From the NCBI RefSeq assembly GCF_042662125.1, contig NZ_JBHSXL010000006.1, forward strand, positions 186,001 to 250,000: DNA of 64,000 nt, in the 5' to 3' direction. This DNA comes from Halopenitus salinus. Its GTDB lineage: Archaea; Halobacteriota; Halobacteria; Halobacteriales; Haloferacaceae. The notes beneath the pieces are model-generated. The model searched no databases. It saw only the letters and a program-made list of their open reading frames with translations, and was not told the origin of the DNA. Within the stretch, counting starts at the first letter, position 1; each line of letters starts with the position of its first letter. This document shows, piece after piece, positions 51,196-59,894 of this stretch. A program made the translations under genes and the position numbers.

Positions 51196-53646
51196 TCACC
51201 CCGTCGAAAGGATCGATCGGGCGGAGTTGGCCACGACGAGCAGGCTGCTCGCCCCCATCGCGACCGCGGCGAGAAGGGGATTTAACAGTCCCGCGACGGC
51301 GAGCGGGATCGCGACCGCGTTGTAGACGAGCGCCCACCCGAGGTTGGTCCGGATCCGCCGTCCGGTCCCGGCGGCCAGATCGAACAGCTCCGTGACCGCA
51401 CCGAGACGGTCCTCGAGCACTATCGCGTCGGCGGCGTCGAGCGCGAGGTCGGTCCCGCTCGCGACCGCGATGCCGACCGTCGCCGCCGCGAGCGCCGGCG
51501 CGTCGTTGCTGCCGTCTCCCACCATCGCCACGGAGCGATCCGCCGCGAGCCGGGAGACCGTCGCCGCTTTCGCCTCCGGCGGGACGCCGGCGAAAACCCG
51601 GTCCACGTTCGGGTGCTCCTCGAAGCGTGCGGCCGATTCGGGACTGTCGCCCGTGAGGACGACGACCTCCATCCCGCGGTCGCGGAGGTCGGAGACGAAC
51701 GCCTCCCAGCCGTCGCGAACGTCGTCGCCGACCGCGATGACGCCGCGTGCCGAGCCGTCCCAACCGACGAGAACGGGGACGTTCCCTCGGGTTCGAACGG
51801 AGTCGGCGGCGTCCGCGAGCCGGTCCGGGACCGCCCAGTCGTCGAACAGCGAGGGGTGGCCGACCCGTCGTTCGACCCCGTCGATCGAGGCGACGACGCC
51901 GCGGTCGTGAACGGTCGTCTCCGGACGGTCCGGCCGATCCCGGCCGGAAGACGGGCCCTCACGTGGTTCATCGACGTCATCGAGCGACTCCACACCGGAT
52001 GGCTCCCGGTCCGAGAGACCGCCGTCGGAGCGGAGCCGATCGGCACCCTCGACGATCGCTTCGGCGATGGGATGCGGGGAGGCGCGTTCGAGCTCGACCG
52101 CTCGCCGGAGCAGTCGGTCGGCGGTGGTCCCCTCCGCCGTCTCGACGTCGAGCACCCGCATCTCGCCGTCGGTGAGCGTCCCGGTCTTGTCGAGGACGAC
52201 GGCGTCGACGGACGTCGCCTCCTCGAAGAGGGCGTCGGAGGCGACGACGATCCCCCGCTCGGCCGCCTCGCGGATCCCGGCGGCGACGGCGAGCGGGGTC
52301 GCGAGCCCGAACGCGCACGGACACGAGACGATGAGCACGGTGAGGGCGACGAGCGCCGCGGCCGTCGGCGAGGAGCCGGTCGCGAGCCTGACGGCTCCGA
52401 CGGCGAGGGCGGTGGCGGCGACGAGCGGAACGAACACGGTCGCGAGTCGGTCGGCGAGCCGCTGGGCGCCGGACCGGGAGCTCTGGACGTCCCACAGCAG
52501 CTCCACGAGGCGATCCAGCGTGCTCTCGGCGTCCTCACCGACGGCCACCACGAGCGGGGCGTCGGCCACGATCGTTCCCCCGCGAACCGCGTCGCCGGGG
52601 CGTTTCGTCTCCGGGATCGACTCGCCGGTGACGAGCGACTCGTCGACGGCGGCGACCCCCTCGACCACCGTCCCGTCGAGGGGAATCCGCTCGCCGGGGC
52701 GTACGCGAAGCCGCTGTCCGGGAGCGATCTCGGAGACGGTGACCTCCTCGCCGGAGGCCAGTCGGGCCGTCTCGTCCATCGCGGTCGTCAGATCGGAGAG
52801 CAGGCCGGTCGCCCGTCGTTTGATCCGGGTCTCGTACTGGCCGCCCGCGGTCACGACGAGGACCACGGCGATCGTCACGTCGAAGTACAGGTCGGTCTGC
52901 CCGAGAAACAGGGCGAGCGTGCTGTATCCGTACGATCCCGCGGCGGCCAGCGAGACGAGGAGATCCATGTTCGGCCGGCCGGCACGGAGGCTGACGTAGG
53001 CGCCACGGAGGATCGGAAATCCGGTGTAAAACAGCACGATGGAGGCGAACACCCAGATCTGCGCGAACAGGTAGCGTCCGGACACGCCGCCGAGTTCGAA
53101 GAGCGGGTCGTATCCGAAGTAGGTCGGGTACAAAAAGAGGACGTACCACAACATCGCCATCATCCCGAAGAGCCCGCCGCCGACCAGGAAGCGAACGACG
53201 TCGACGTCATCTCCGGTCTCCGACCGATCCGCGCGGTCGGTGGCGTGGTACCCCGCCGTCGAGAGGACCTCCTCGAGGTCGTTCGAGTCGATCCGTTCGG
53301 GGTCGTAGTCGACGCGGACGGTGTCCGTGGCGTAGCTCGCCGTCGCCGCCTCGACGCCCTCCGCTCGCCCGGCCGTCAACTCGAGGAACCGCTCGCAGGT
53401 CGCACAGTGCATCCCGTCGACGTGGAGATAGGTGGTCTCGAGGTCGGCGTCCCCGCCGTCCTCGCCCGCGCCCCCGCCACCGGCGGAGACATCGGCATCG
53501 ACGTTCGCGGCCGCATCCTCCAGCTCCTCGAGCCCGCCGAGCGACCGGGCGACCTCAAGACAGCCGCGACAACAGAACTCGCCGTCGACGTCCGGGTCGG
53601 TGACGGGCTCGGCCGGCGTCGGGAGGTCACAGAGCGAACAGGACAT
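51196..53646 (-). CDS. Heavy-metal (copper) P1B-type ATPase, CcoI/CopA-like
   Basis: An 816-residue P-type ATPase. The N-terminus has a treble-clef-like CSLCDLP...FCCRGC segment, then one HMA domain (GMHCATCERFLE). Later motifs: TGES in SLVTGESIPETK, transmembrane CPC in VSCPCAFGLATPLA, DKTGTLTDGEM (phosphorylated Asp), SPHP, and GDGSNDAPAL. CPC indicates Cu+ transport. The N-terminal Cys-rich segment before the HMA domain is typical of FixI/CcoI pumps that supply copper to cytochrome oxidases. The divergent oxidase cluster supports that. A haloarchaeal acidic insertion lies in the N domain. Confidence 0.92.
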   Translation of the reverse strand: MSCSLCDLPTPAEPVTDPDVDGEFCCRGCLEVARSLGGLEELEDAAANVDADVSAGGGGAGEDGGDADLETTYLHVDGMHCATCERFLELTAGRAEGVEAATASYATDTVRVDYDPERIDSNDLEEVLSTAGYHATDRADRSETGDDVDVVRFLVGGGLFGMMAMLWYVLFLYPTYFGYDPLFELGGVSGRYLFAQIWVFASIVLFYTGFPILRGAYVSLRAGRPNMDLLVSLAAAGSYGYSTLALFLGQTDLYFDVTIAVVLVVTAGGQYETRIKRRATGLLSDLTTAMDETARLASGEEVTVSEIAPGQRLRVRPGERIPLDGTVVEGVAAVDESLVTGESIPETKRPGDAVRGGTIVADAPLVVAVGEDAESTLDRLVELLWDVQSSRSGAQRLADRLATVFVPLVAATALAVGAVRLATGSSPTAAALVALTVLIVSCPCAFGLATPLAVAAGIREAAERGIVVASDALFEEATSVDAVVLDKTGTLTDGEMRVLDVETAEGTTADRLLRRAVELERASPHPIAEAIVEGADRLRSDGGLSDREPSGVESLDDVDEPREGPSSGRDRPDRPETTVHDRGVVASIDGVERRVGHPSLFDDWAVPDRLADAADSVRTRGNVPVLVGWDGSARGVIAVGDDVRDGWEAFVSDLRDRGMEVVVLTGDSPESAARFEEHPNVDRVFAGVPPEAKAATVSRLAADRSVAMVGDGSNDAPALAAATVGIAVASGTDLALDAADAIVLEDRLGAVTELFDLAAGTGRRIRTNLGWALVYNAVAIPLAVAGLLNPLLAAVAMGASSLLVVANSARSILSTG

Positions 53647-53666
53647 TCAGGGGAACCGGAGGCGGA

Positions 53667-53858
53667 TCACGAGGACGCCGCGGCGTGGGTCGAAGAGCCC
53701 GTCTCGCCGGACATCGCCCGGTGGAGGCTCGCGACGATGATGCAGACGTTGACGATCGCGAGCGCGATTGCCGGTTCTCCCCGGGAAGCGGCAAAGACCA
53801 CCGCGGCCGGGATGGCGAGGAGCCCGACGAGCGGGACGTAGTGGGCGGGAAGGTCCAT
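53667..53858 (-). CDS. Small membrane protein of the oxidase/copper-pump locus
   Basis: A 63-residue protein, MDLPAHYVPLVGLLAIPAAV at the start, with two membrane helices (about 8-26 and 28-48). The ATG at 53858 lies 21-30 bases after TTTATTTATG (53879-53888, minus). It is 20 bp upstream of the P-type ATPase gene and in the same transcript. I do not recognise a family name; it may be a component of the cox cluster. Confidence 0.8.
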   Translation of the reverse strand: MDLPAHYVPLVGLLAIPAAVVFAASRGEPAIALAIVNVCIIVASLHRAMSGETGSSTHAAASS

Positions 53859-53925
53859 GATCACACGTGAGTCCTGCGATCATAAATAAACGAGGGGCGC
53901 GTCCCATCGTGCTGGATGGCCCTTC

Positions 53926-53935
53926 GAGTATAAGT
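53926..53935 (+). promoter_or_regulatory. TATA box for the ba3 oxidase operon
   Basis: gtataagtgg lies about 25-34 bases before the ATG at 53960. The divergent box for the copper-pump operon (TTTATTTATG) is about 45 bases away. Confidence 0.5.
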
Positions 53936-53959
53936 GGATCGGTCCAGTAACTTTTGCCT

Positions 53960-54136
53960 ATGGGAACGACAGAGACCGATGGGTCCGAACGGGCGGCGCT
54001 CCTCGAGGATCCGAAGTCGTTCGATCCGAAGGGGACCCTCGCGTTGATCTTGATGTACTTCGTCATCCTCGTGACGATGTGGGTGTACATCTACTTCGTG
54101 GAGTTCCTCGGAAACGACCTGATAGTGGTGGGGTGA
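53960..54136 (+). CDS. cbaD: ba3-type terminal oxidase small subunit (CbaD-like)
   Basis: A 58-residue protein with a polar N-terminus (MGTTETDGSERAALL, then EDPKSFDPKGTLAL) and a single membrane helix (about 29-50). The position just before subunit II and the DPKGTLAL motif fit the small haloarchaeal CbaD subunit described for Natronomonas ba3 oxidase. The name is by analogy. Confidence 0.8.
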   Translation: MGTTETDGSERAALLEDPKSFDPKGTLALILMYFVILVTMWVYIYFVEFLGNDLIVVG

Positions 54137-54139
54137 TCC

Positions 54140-54667
54140 ATGCACGTCCACAGCTACGAGAAGATCTGGCTGGCGCTCGGACTGGGGCTCATCCTGCTGC
54201 TCATCGGTTCGGTGACGTACGGGGCCGTCGGACCGGGCGTCGCGATGGTCGCCGCCGACGAGCCGACCGTCGATCCGACCGCGCTCGACGAGGACGAGCG
54301 CTTCGCGGACCCGCGCGTCGAGCAGGTCGGCGAGAACGAGTACGAGGCGTACGTCGTCGCCTACCAGTTCGGGTTCGAACCGGACCCGATCGTGGTGCCG
54401 GCCAACAGCACGGTGACGTTCATGGTGACCTCCCGGGACGTCACACACGGCTTCGAGGTGGTGGGGACGAACGCGAACACGATGGTGATCCCCGGCGAGG
54501 TCTCGACGCTGACCGTCGAGACGAGCGAACCCACCGAGTACGGGATAATCTGTAACGAGTACTGCGGCGCCGCCCACCACGGCATGGAGGGGAAACTGGA
54601 AGTCGTCCCTCAAGAGGAGTTCGAGACGTCGAACGCGACCGAGTCGGGCGGTGATGGCGATGAGTGA
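54140..54667 (+). CDS. cbaB: Cytochrome c oxidase subunit II (ba3 type)
   Basis: A 175-residue CuA-bearing subunit with a single N-terminal membrane helix (about 9-30) and an external cupredoxin domain. The CuA ligands are H103 (DVTHGFEV), C138 and C142 (ICNEYCGAAHHGM), H146 and M149. It receives electrons from halocyanin-type blue copper donors and passes them to subunit I. The single helix rather than two is typical of ba3 oxidases. The stop lies inside the cbaA N-terminus. Confidence 0.93.
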   Translation: MHVHSYEKIWLALGLGLILLLIGSVTYGAVGPGVAMVAADEPTVDPTALDEDERFADPRVEQVGENEYEAYVVAYQFGFEPDPIVVPANSTVTFMVTSRDVTHGFEVVGTNANTMVIPGEVSTLTVETSEPTEYGIICNEYCGAAHHGMEGKLEVVPQEEFETSNATESGGDGDE

Positions 54668-56519
54668 GACGGGGGACGCCGCGGACGGGAGCGGAGGCGG
54701 CACCGCGGGCGGGAGCGGAGGCGGCACCGCGGGCGGAGCCGCGGACGGGAGCGAAAGCACGACGTCCGGCGACGCTGGGGAGACGTTCTACGACAAGTTC
54801 CCCGAGGAGGCGCGGATCGTCCGGGCCACGTTCCTCGGCGCGTTCCTCGCGTTCGCGATCGGGACGACGTTCGGGATCATTCAGACGCTCCACCGGACGG
54901 GGATCGCGCGGCCGTTCAGCTCGGTCGACTACTACACGTTCCTCACGGCCCACGGCGTCTTCTTGGTGTTGAGCTTCACCATCTTCTTCCTGGTCGGGGT
55001 GTTCACCTGGGCGCTCGTGCGGAGCCTCGATCGCCCGCTCGTGAACACGCGGTTCTCCTGGGCGTGGTACGGGCTGATGGCGACGGGGATGACGCTCACG
55101 GGGATCACGATCCTCGCCGGCTTCACGAGCGCCGTCGACTTGAGCGCCGACGTGCTGTTCACCTTCTACGCGCCGCTTCAGGCACACCCGCTCTTCTACG
55201 GCGGTCTCGCCGTCTTCCTCGTCGGAACGTGGCTGGCCGGACTCGACTGGTGGCGGACCTTCCTCGCCTGGCGGCGCGAGCACCCCGACGAGCGGATCCC
55301 GCTGCAGACGTTCATGGTGTTGACGACGATGATCATGTGGTACATCGCGACCTCGGCGCTCGCGATCTCCGTCCTCGTGTTCCTGCTGCCGTGGTCGCTC
55401 GGGCTGATCGACTCCGTCAACCCGACGCTGACGCGGACGCTGTTCTGGTTCTTCGGCCACCCGGTCGTCTACTTCTGGTTGATGCCGGCGTACCTGCTCT
55501 GGTACACCGTGTTGCCGTCGATCGCCGGCGGGCGGCTCTTCAGCGACCCGCTCGCTCGCGTGGTGTTCGTGTTGTTCCTGCTGCTTTCGACCCCGGTCGG
55601 GATCCACCACCAGTACCTCGATCCGGGGATCGCGGAGGGGTTCAAGTTCGTCGCGATGACGAACACGATGTTCCTGCTGTTGCCGAGCCTGTTGACCGCC
55701 TTCACGGTCGTCGCGAGCGTGGAGTACGGGGCCCGGGTCCGGGGCGGAACCGGCCTGTTCGGCTGGCTCCGGACGCTCCCGTGGCGTGATCCCGCGTTCA
55801 CCGGGATGATGCTCGCCGGGCTGATGTTCGCCGCCGGCGGCTTCTCGGGGATGGTAAACGCCGGAATGAACATCAACTACCTCATCCACAACACGATCTG
55901 GGTGCCAGGCCACTTCCACCTCACCGTCGGAGCCGCCGTCGCGTTGACGTTCATGGCGGCGACCTACTGGCTGTGGCCCCAGATCACGAACAAGCCGATC
56001 TACAGCAGACAGATCGGCTTGGCCCAGGTCGTCCTGTGGTTCGCCGGGATGGCGCTCATGTCCAACGCGATGCACGCACAGGGGCTGCTCGGGGTGCCGC
56101 GACGGACGGCCGAGCCGGAGTACGCCGGCTTCGAGTACGGGACCGCGTTCGGCGGGTTCCAGGAGCTCAACCTCCAGATCGCCGTCGGCGGGACGATCCT
56201 CTTCGTCTCGGCCGTGATGTTCCTCAGCAACGTCATGTTGACGATGGGCAACAAGCGGACCGACGGGCTCGCGGAGACGATCGCCGATCCGATCTCCGGG
56301 TCCGACGACGCGCCGCTCGTGCTCGACAACATCCGTCTGTGGGGCGGGATCGCCGTCCTGCTCGTGATCCTGGCGTACGTGTTGCCGATCGCCGCCATCG
56401 TCGCTCGCGGCGGGCTCTTCGGGCCGGGCGGCGAGGCGTACCCGATGGTGCTCGAGGCGACGACCGGGACGGTGCGGAACGCGACCGAGTGGCTCGCCGC
56501 CAGCCGGGGGTGGATCTGA
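54660..56519 (+). CDS. cbaA: Cytochrome c oxidase subunit I (ba3 type)
   Basis: A 619-residue haem-copper oxidase subunit with 12 or more membrane helices. Low-spin haem ligand in FLTAHGVFLVLSF, CuB/Tyr crosslink in WFFGHPVVYFWL, CuB histidines in GIHHQYLD, and the haem histidines in VPGHFHLTVG. It reduces oxygen to water and pumps protons. The N-terminus (about 1-40) is Gly/Ser/Thr-rich and includes an exact 24-bp in-frame duplication. The ATG at 54660 overlaps the cbaB stop. Confidence 0.94.
   Translation: MSETGDAADGSGGGTAGGSGGGTAGGAADGSESTTSGDAGETFYDKFPEEARIVRATFLGAFLAFAIGTTFGIIQTLHRTGIARPFSSVDYYTFLTAHGVFLVLSFTIFFLVGVFTWALVRSLDRPLVNTRFSWAWYGLMATGMTLTGITILAGFTSAVDLSADVLFTFYAPLQAHPLFYGGLAVFLVGTWLAGLDWWRTFLAWRREHPDERIPLQTFMVLTTMIMWYIATSALAISVLVFLLPWSLGLIDSVNPTLTRTLFWFFGHPVVYFWLMPAYLLWYTVLPSIAGGRLFSDPLARVVFVLFLLLSTPVGIHHQYLDPGIAEGFKFVAMTNTMFLLLPSLLTAFTVVASVEYGARVRGGTGLFGWLRTLPWRDPAFTGMMLAGLMFAAGGFSGMVNAGMNINYLIHNTIWVPGHFHLTVGAAVALTFMAATYWLWPQITNKPIYSRQIGLAQVVLWFAGMALMSNAMHAQGLLGVPRRTAEPEYAGFEYGTAFGGFQELNLQIAVGGTILFVSAVMFLSNVMLTMGNKRTDGLAETIADPISGSDDAPLVLDNIRLWGGIAVLLVILAYVLPIAAIVARGGLFGPGGEAYPMVLEATTGTVRNATEWLAASRGWI
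54687..54734 (+). repeat. 24-bp perfect tandem duplication inside cbaA
   Basis: Two identical 24-bp units (54687-54710 and 54711-54734), each encoding GSGGGTAG, lie in the disordered N-terminus. Confidence 0.9.
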
Positions 56520-56749
56520 TGGCGTTCGACGCGTCGGTGACTCGAGGGGGACTCCTCGTGGCGCTCTCCGTCCTCGGCGTCGGCCTCTACGAGTTCCGAA
56601 CGCTGCTCGAGTTCCTCGGGATGAGCGTTCCCATCGTTCCGTATCTGATCGCCGTGGTCGTCCTGCTGTTCGGGATCTACTGGTACGTCTCCTTTTTCGA
56701 CAAGTGGGAGACGGGATCGGAGATGGTCGAGGCGACCGACTCGAAGTGA
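56519..56749 (+). CDS. Cox-cluster small membrane protein (DUF6684-like)
   Basis: A 76-residue protein, MAFDASVTRGGLLVALSVLG at the start, with two membrane helices (about 10-30 and 40-58) and an acidic cytoplasmic end. Its start overlaps the cbaA stop by one base (TGATG), so it is in the oxidase operon. It resembles the protein often annotated cox cluster protein in haloarchaea. The family number is from memory. Confidence 0.82.
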   Translation: MAFDASVTRGGLLVALSVLGVGLYEFRTLLEFLGMSVPIVPYLIAVVVLLFGIYWYVSFFDKWETGSEMVEATDSK

Positions 56750-56754
56750 CGGAC

Positions 56755-56822
56755 CGGGGTGATCGGACGAGATGAGTGGGCCGAGACGATCGGACGGGGT
56801 GAGTGGGGCGAGGTGAGCAGGG
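56755..56822. repeat. Degenerate repeat after the oxidase operon
   Basis: gatcggacgagatgagtggg and close variants recur about every 25-30 bases. It is non-coding. Confidence 0.5.
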
Positions 56823-56900
56823 TTCGCGTCGGACCCACCGTTCCAGCGTTTCGAGAATCCCCGTCGTTCGTTTAAGAGTGGACGCGCTACGTCTACGTGT

Positions 56901-57140
56901 ATGTCACAGAATCGATCGGTCTCCGAACTCGATCGGGCGATCAAGCTGATCGGCGCGGTGCTGCTCGGGGTCGCGGTCGTCCTCGGCGCGGTCGTCACGG
57001 CGATAACGGTCCTCGGCAGCGAGGCCATCTCCGTCTCTCCGAGCGGGATCGGGACGCTCGCGTTCGGGCTCGTGCTCGCGGCGCTCGTCCTCCTCGTCGG
57101 TCGTTCCGCCGGACGAGAGCGCGGCCGGATCGGCGGATAG
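56901..57140 (+). CDS. Small two-helix membrane protein
   Basis: A 79-residue protein, MSQNRSVSELDRAIKLIGAV at the start, with two hydrophobic helices (about 14-38 and 49-68) and a basic end. Unknown family. The promoter-like cgtttaag (about 56868-56875) is at the expected distance. Its C-terminus runs into GC-rich repeats. Confidence 0.72.
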   Translation: MSQNRSVSELDRAIKLIGAVLLGVAVVLGAVVTAITVLGSEAISVSPSGIGTLAFGLVLAALVLLVGRSAGRERGRIGG

Positions 57141-57149
57141 GCGGGCGAA

Positions 57150-57210
57150 CGGGCGACGGGCGAGTAGGCAAGCGGGCAGACGGGCGAGTAGGCAAGCGGA
57201 TAGACGAGGG
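57150..57210. repeat. Direct repeat with unit of about 25 bp
   Basis: gggcgagtaggcaagcgg appears twice in tandem, flanked by related fragments, between two convergent genes. Confidence 0.65.
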
Positions 57211-57235
57211 GGTGGGCGAGTGGACCGAACGGGAG

Positions 57236-57697
57236 CTATCCCGGGGTTTCGCTCCTCAAGGAGTCGGCGTTTCTGACGATGAGTACGTCGTAGGTCGTCC
57301 CGGCCGCGACGGTCGATCCGACGCTCGCCACGCCAGTGGCGATCCGGCCGGCGTTCTCGCTTCCGACGGCGACGACGGAGGCGTCGATATCGCGGGCGAC
57401 CTCGCGGATGTGGGTCGCGATCTCGCCGGCGGTCGCGTATCGGTCGACGACGAGGTGTCGAAACTCCGCTTCGGCGGCGATCGCGTTCGTCCGCCCGCGG
57501 AGATCCGCGAGAACGGACCGGGCGTCGAACTCCTCGTCGGCGTCGATCCAGCCGCGTTCGCGGGCGTACCGACCGTTGTTCCGCGGCACGACCGCGAGGG
57601 CGACGACCGACTCGCCGAGGGCGTTCGCGAGTTCGACCGCGCGCTCGAGGGCCGCCTCCGCGAGCGCCCCGCCATCGAAGGGCACGAGGATCACCAT
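57236..57697 (-). CDS. Universal stress protein, motif-degenerate
   Basis: A 153-residue UspA-family protein, MVILVPFDGGALAEAALERA at the start. The nucleotide motif is degenerate (GSENAGRIATGVASVGSTVA). CCACTTAACG (57719-57728) on the minus strand is its TATA box. It is divergent from the E2 gene. Confidence 0.88.
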   Translation of the reverse strand: MVILVPFDGGALAEAALERAVELANALGESVVALAVVPRNNGRYARERGWIDADEEFDARSVLADLRGRTNAIAAEAEFRHLVVDRYATAGEIATHIREVARDIDASVVAVGSENAGRIATGVASVGSTVAAGTTYDVLIVRNADSLRSETPG

Positions 57698-57773
57698 GGT
57701 CGACCTTGGAACTGCGAACCGTTAAGTGGATTCGACGGCCCCGATTCGCGGGAACGATCGGTACGTTCACGGC

Positions 57774-57785
57774 CATAATTATAAC
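57774..57785 (+). promoter_or_regulatory. TATA box for the E2-OsmC gene
   Basis: cataattataac lies 22-33 bases before the ATG at 57807 and rules out the in-frame start further upstream. Confidence 0.5.
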
Positions 57786-57806
57786 GATCGACCCCGATGT
57801 TCCGGC

Positions 57807-59756
57807 ATGGGATACGTCGTCAAGGTTCCGAAGCTGGGACTGGAGATGGACGCGGGAACCGTCGTTGAGTGGTTTCTCGAGGAGGGTGACTCGGTGGAGG
57901 CCGAGGAACCGATCGCCGAGATCGAATCCGAGAAGACGACCGCCGAGATCGACGCGCGCGAGGACGGGGTGCTCCGTCGGATCGTTCTCGCGGAGGGCGA
58001 GTCGGCGCCGCCGGGCGCGCCGATGGCGGTCGTCGCCGCGGCGGACGCCGACATCGCGGACCTGCTCGCGGAGGCTGGAGCGTCCGAGGGGGACGACGCC
58101 GAAGGTGCCGAGGCATCCGGGACCGAGGCGGCCGAAACCGGAGGTTCGGTCGGCGAGGCCGAGCCCGAAGCGGGTGACGATCGCGGGCAAGCGACCGCCG
58201 GGTCCGGAGGCGGAAAGATCTCGCCGCGCGCGCGAAAGCGCGCCGACGAGCTCGACATCGATCCGGCGACGGTCTCCGGAAGCGGGCCGGGCGGCGCGGT
58301 GACCGAGGAGGACGTCGAGCGGGCCGCCGAGGGCGGGACGGAGGCGGGAACCACGGATGCGGACGCCGAGACGGGCGCGGGCGAGGAGCCGGAGAAAGTC
58401 TCGCCGCGCGCACGCAAACGCGCGGACGAACTCGGGGTCGATCTCTCGACGGTGACGGGAACGGGACCCGGCGGTGCCGTGACCGCGGAGGACGTCGAGG
58501 CCGCAGCGGAACGTGCGGGGGAGGAGGAACCCTCCGACGTGGCGGCGGGCGGCCAGGACGAGGAGGGACGCACCGTCGTCGAGGAGCGTCCGCTCGACGG
58601 AATGCGACGGACGATCAGCTCGCGGCTCGGCGAGAGCTACCGGAACGCCGTCCACGTCACCGAACACCGGACCGCCGACGCCGGATCGCTGCGGCGGGCG
58701 GCGAAGGCCGCCACGGCGGTCCACGGCACGGACGTCTCGGTGACCGACGTGCTGGTGAGCGCCCTCTCCGCCGCGCTCGAGGAGCACCCGGCGTTCAACG
58801 CGACCTTCGAGGAGGAGGTCCACCGGCTGTACGCCGACCGGAACGTCGCCCTGGCCGTCGACGTCGACGACGGGCTGATCACGCCCGTGATCGGGAACGT
58901 CGAGGAGCGGTCGATCGCGGAACTGGCCGACGAGCGCCGCCGGATGACCGACCGCGCGCTCTCCGGGGAGTTCACGATGGACGACCTCTCGGGCGGGACG
59001 TTCACGGTCTCGAACCTCGGGCTCCTCGGCGTGGAGTCCTTCGATCCGATCATCAACCCGCCGCAGGTGGCGATACTCGGGGTCAACGCGCTCTCGGAGC
59101 GGGCCGTCGCCCGGGACGGGGAGGTCGTCGTTCGAGAGGTGTTGCCGCTCGATCTCTCGTTCGACCACCGCGTCGTCGACGGGGCGGACGCCGCCCGGTT
59201 CCTCGCCACGCTCGTCGAGCGCCTCGAGAACCCGTGGCCGCTCCTCGATGGCGTCTCGCCGAGCGACGCACCGGCGGCCGTCGCGGCCAACGAGGGGAAC
59301 GACGATCCGGCGGCCGACGCGGTGAACGAGGGTGACGGCGTGCGGGCACTTCCCGAACGGAACGCGACCGCGAGCCTCGATCCGGACCTCTCGGGGACCG
59401 TGACGGCCGGCGGCTACGAGTGGCCCTTCGACGTCACGCCCGAGTTCGGGGGCGGACGTCACCCGACCCCGATCGACTACTTCACGGGCGCGCTCTCCGC
59501 GTGCCTCTCGGCGAGCATCGGCGTGCAAGCGGACATGCGCGAGATCGCCTTCGAGGGGATCGAGGTGAGCGCGGAAAGCGAGCCCGCGGAGGGTTCGGTG
59601 GAGTCGATCGACCTCGAGGTGGCGCTCTCGGGGGTCGATGACGCCGACGACGACGCCCTCGATCGGATCGTAACCGGCGGCGAGCGGACCTGTCACGTCG
59701 CCGAGCTGCTCCGCGAGGACCTCGAAGTGACCGTGAGCTGGCGACGGGCGGACTGA
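57807..59756 (+). CDS. Dihydrolipoamide acyltransferase (E2) with duplicated E3-binding domain and C-terminal OsmC-like domain
   Basis: A 649-residue protein. Residues 1-80 are a lipoyl domain, with the lipoylated lysine K43 in IESEKTTAEI. Two near-identical peripheral-subunit-binding domains sit at about 138-175 and 198-235 (both with SPRARKRADEL and GPGGAVT). About 255-480 is the catalytic domain with SFDHRVVDGADAARF (H454, D458). About 525-649 is an OsmC/Ohr-like domain with HPTPIDYFTGALSACLSASI (C566) and a second cysteine C629, spaced as in OsmC peroxidases. It is the core of a 2-oxoacid or acetoin dehydrogenase complex. It converges on the genes for E1-alpha, E1-beta and AcoX. The gene is complete, with no frameshift between the parts. 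Confidence 0.92.
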   Translation: MGYVVKVPKLGLEMDAGTVVEWFLEEGDSVEAEEPIAEIESEKTTAEIDAREDGVLRRIVLAEGESAPPGAPMAVVAAADADIADLLAEAGASEGDDAEGAEASGTEAAETGGSVGEAEPEAGDDRGQATAGSGGGKISPRARKRADELDIDPATVSGSGPGGAVTEEDVERAAEGGTEAGTTDADAETGAGEEPEKVSPRARKRADELGVDLSTVTGTGPGGAVTAEDVEAAAERAGEEEPSDVAAGGQDEEGRTVVEERPLDGMRRTISSRLGESYRNAVHVTEHRTADAGSLRRAAKAATAVHGTDVSVTDVLVSALSAALEEHPAFNATFEEEVHRLYADRNVALAVDVDDGLITPVIGNVEERSIAELADERRRMTDRALSGEFTMDDLSGGTFTVSNLGLLGVESFDPIINPPQVAILGVNALSERAVARDGEVVVREVLPLDLSFDHRVVDGADAARFLATLVERLENPWPLLDGVSPSDAPAAVAANEGNDDPAADAVNEGDGVRALPERNATASLDPDLSGTVTAGGYEWPFDVTPEFGGGRHPTPIDYFTGALSACLSASIGVQADMREIAFEGIEVSAESEPAEGSVESIDLEVALSGVDDADDDALDRIVTGGERTCHVAELLREDLEVTVSWRRAD

Positions 59757-59764
59757 TCGGCTCG

Positions 59765-59892
59765 ACACGAGGCATTTCGAGTTCCGGGGGCGCCGTCACC
59801 GCATCTCCATCACCGAATCGCCATCACCGCATCGCCATCATCGTACCCCCAACCACCGCTTTGCCGCCACCACTTCACCGCCACCGCACCGT
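59765..59892. repeat. Degenerate short repeats between E2 and acoX-like genes
   Basis: catcaccgcatc-type blocks recur several times with drift in the convergent gap and run into the 3' end of the acoX-like gene. Confidence 0.6.
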
Positions 59893-59894
59893 CA

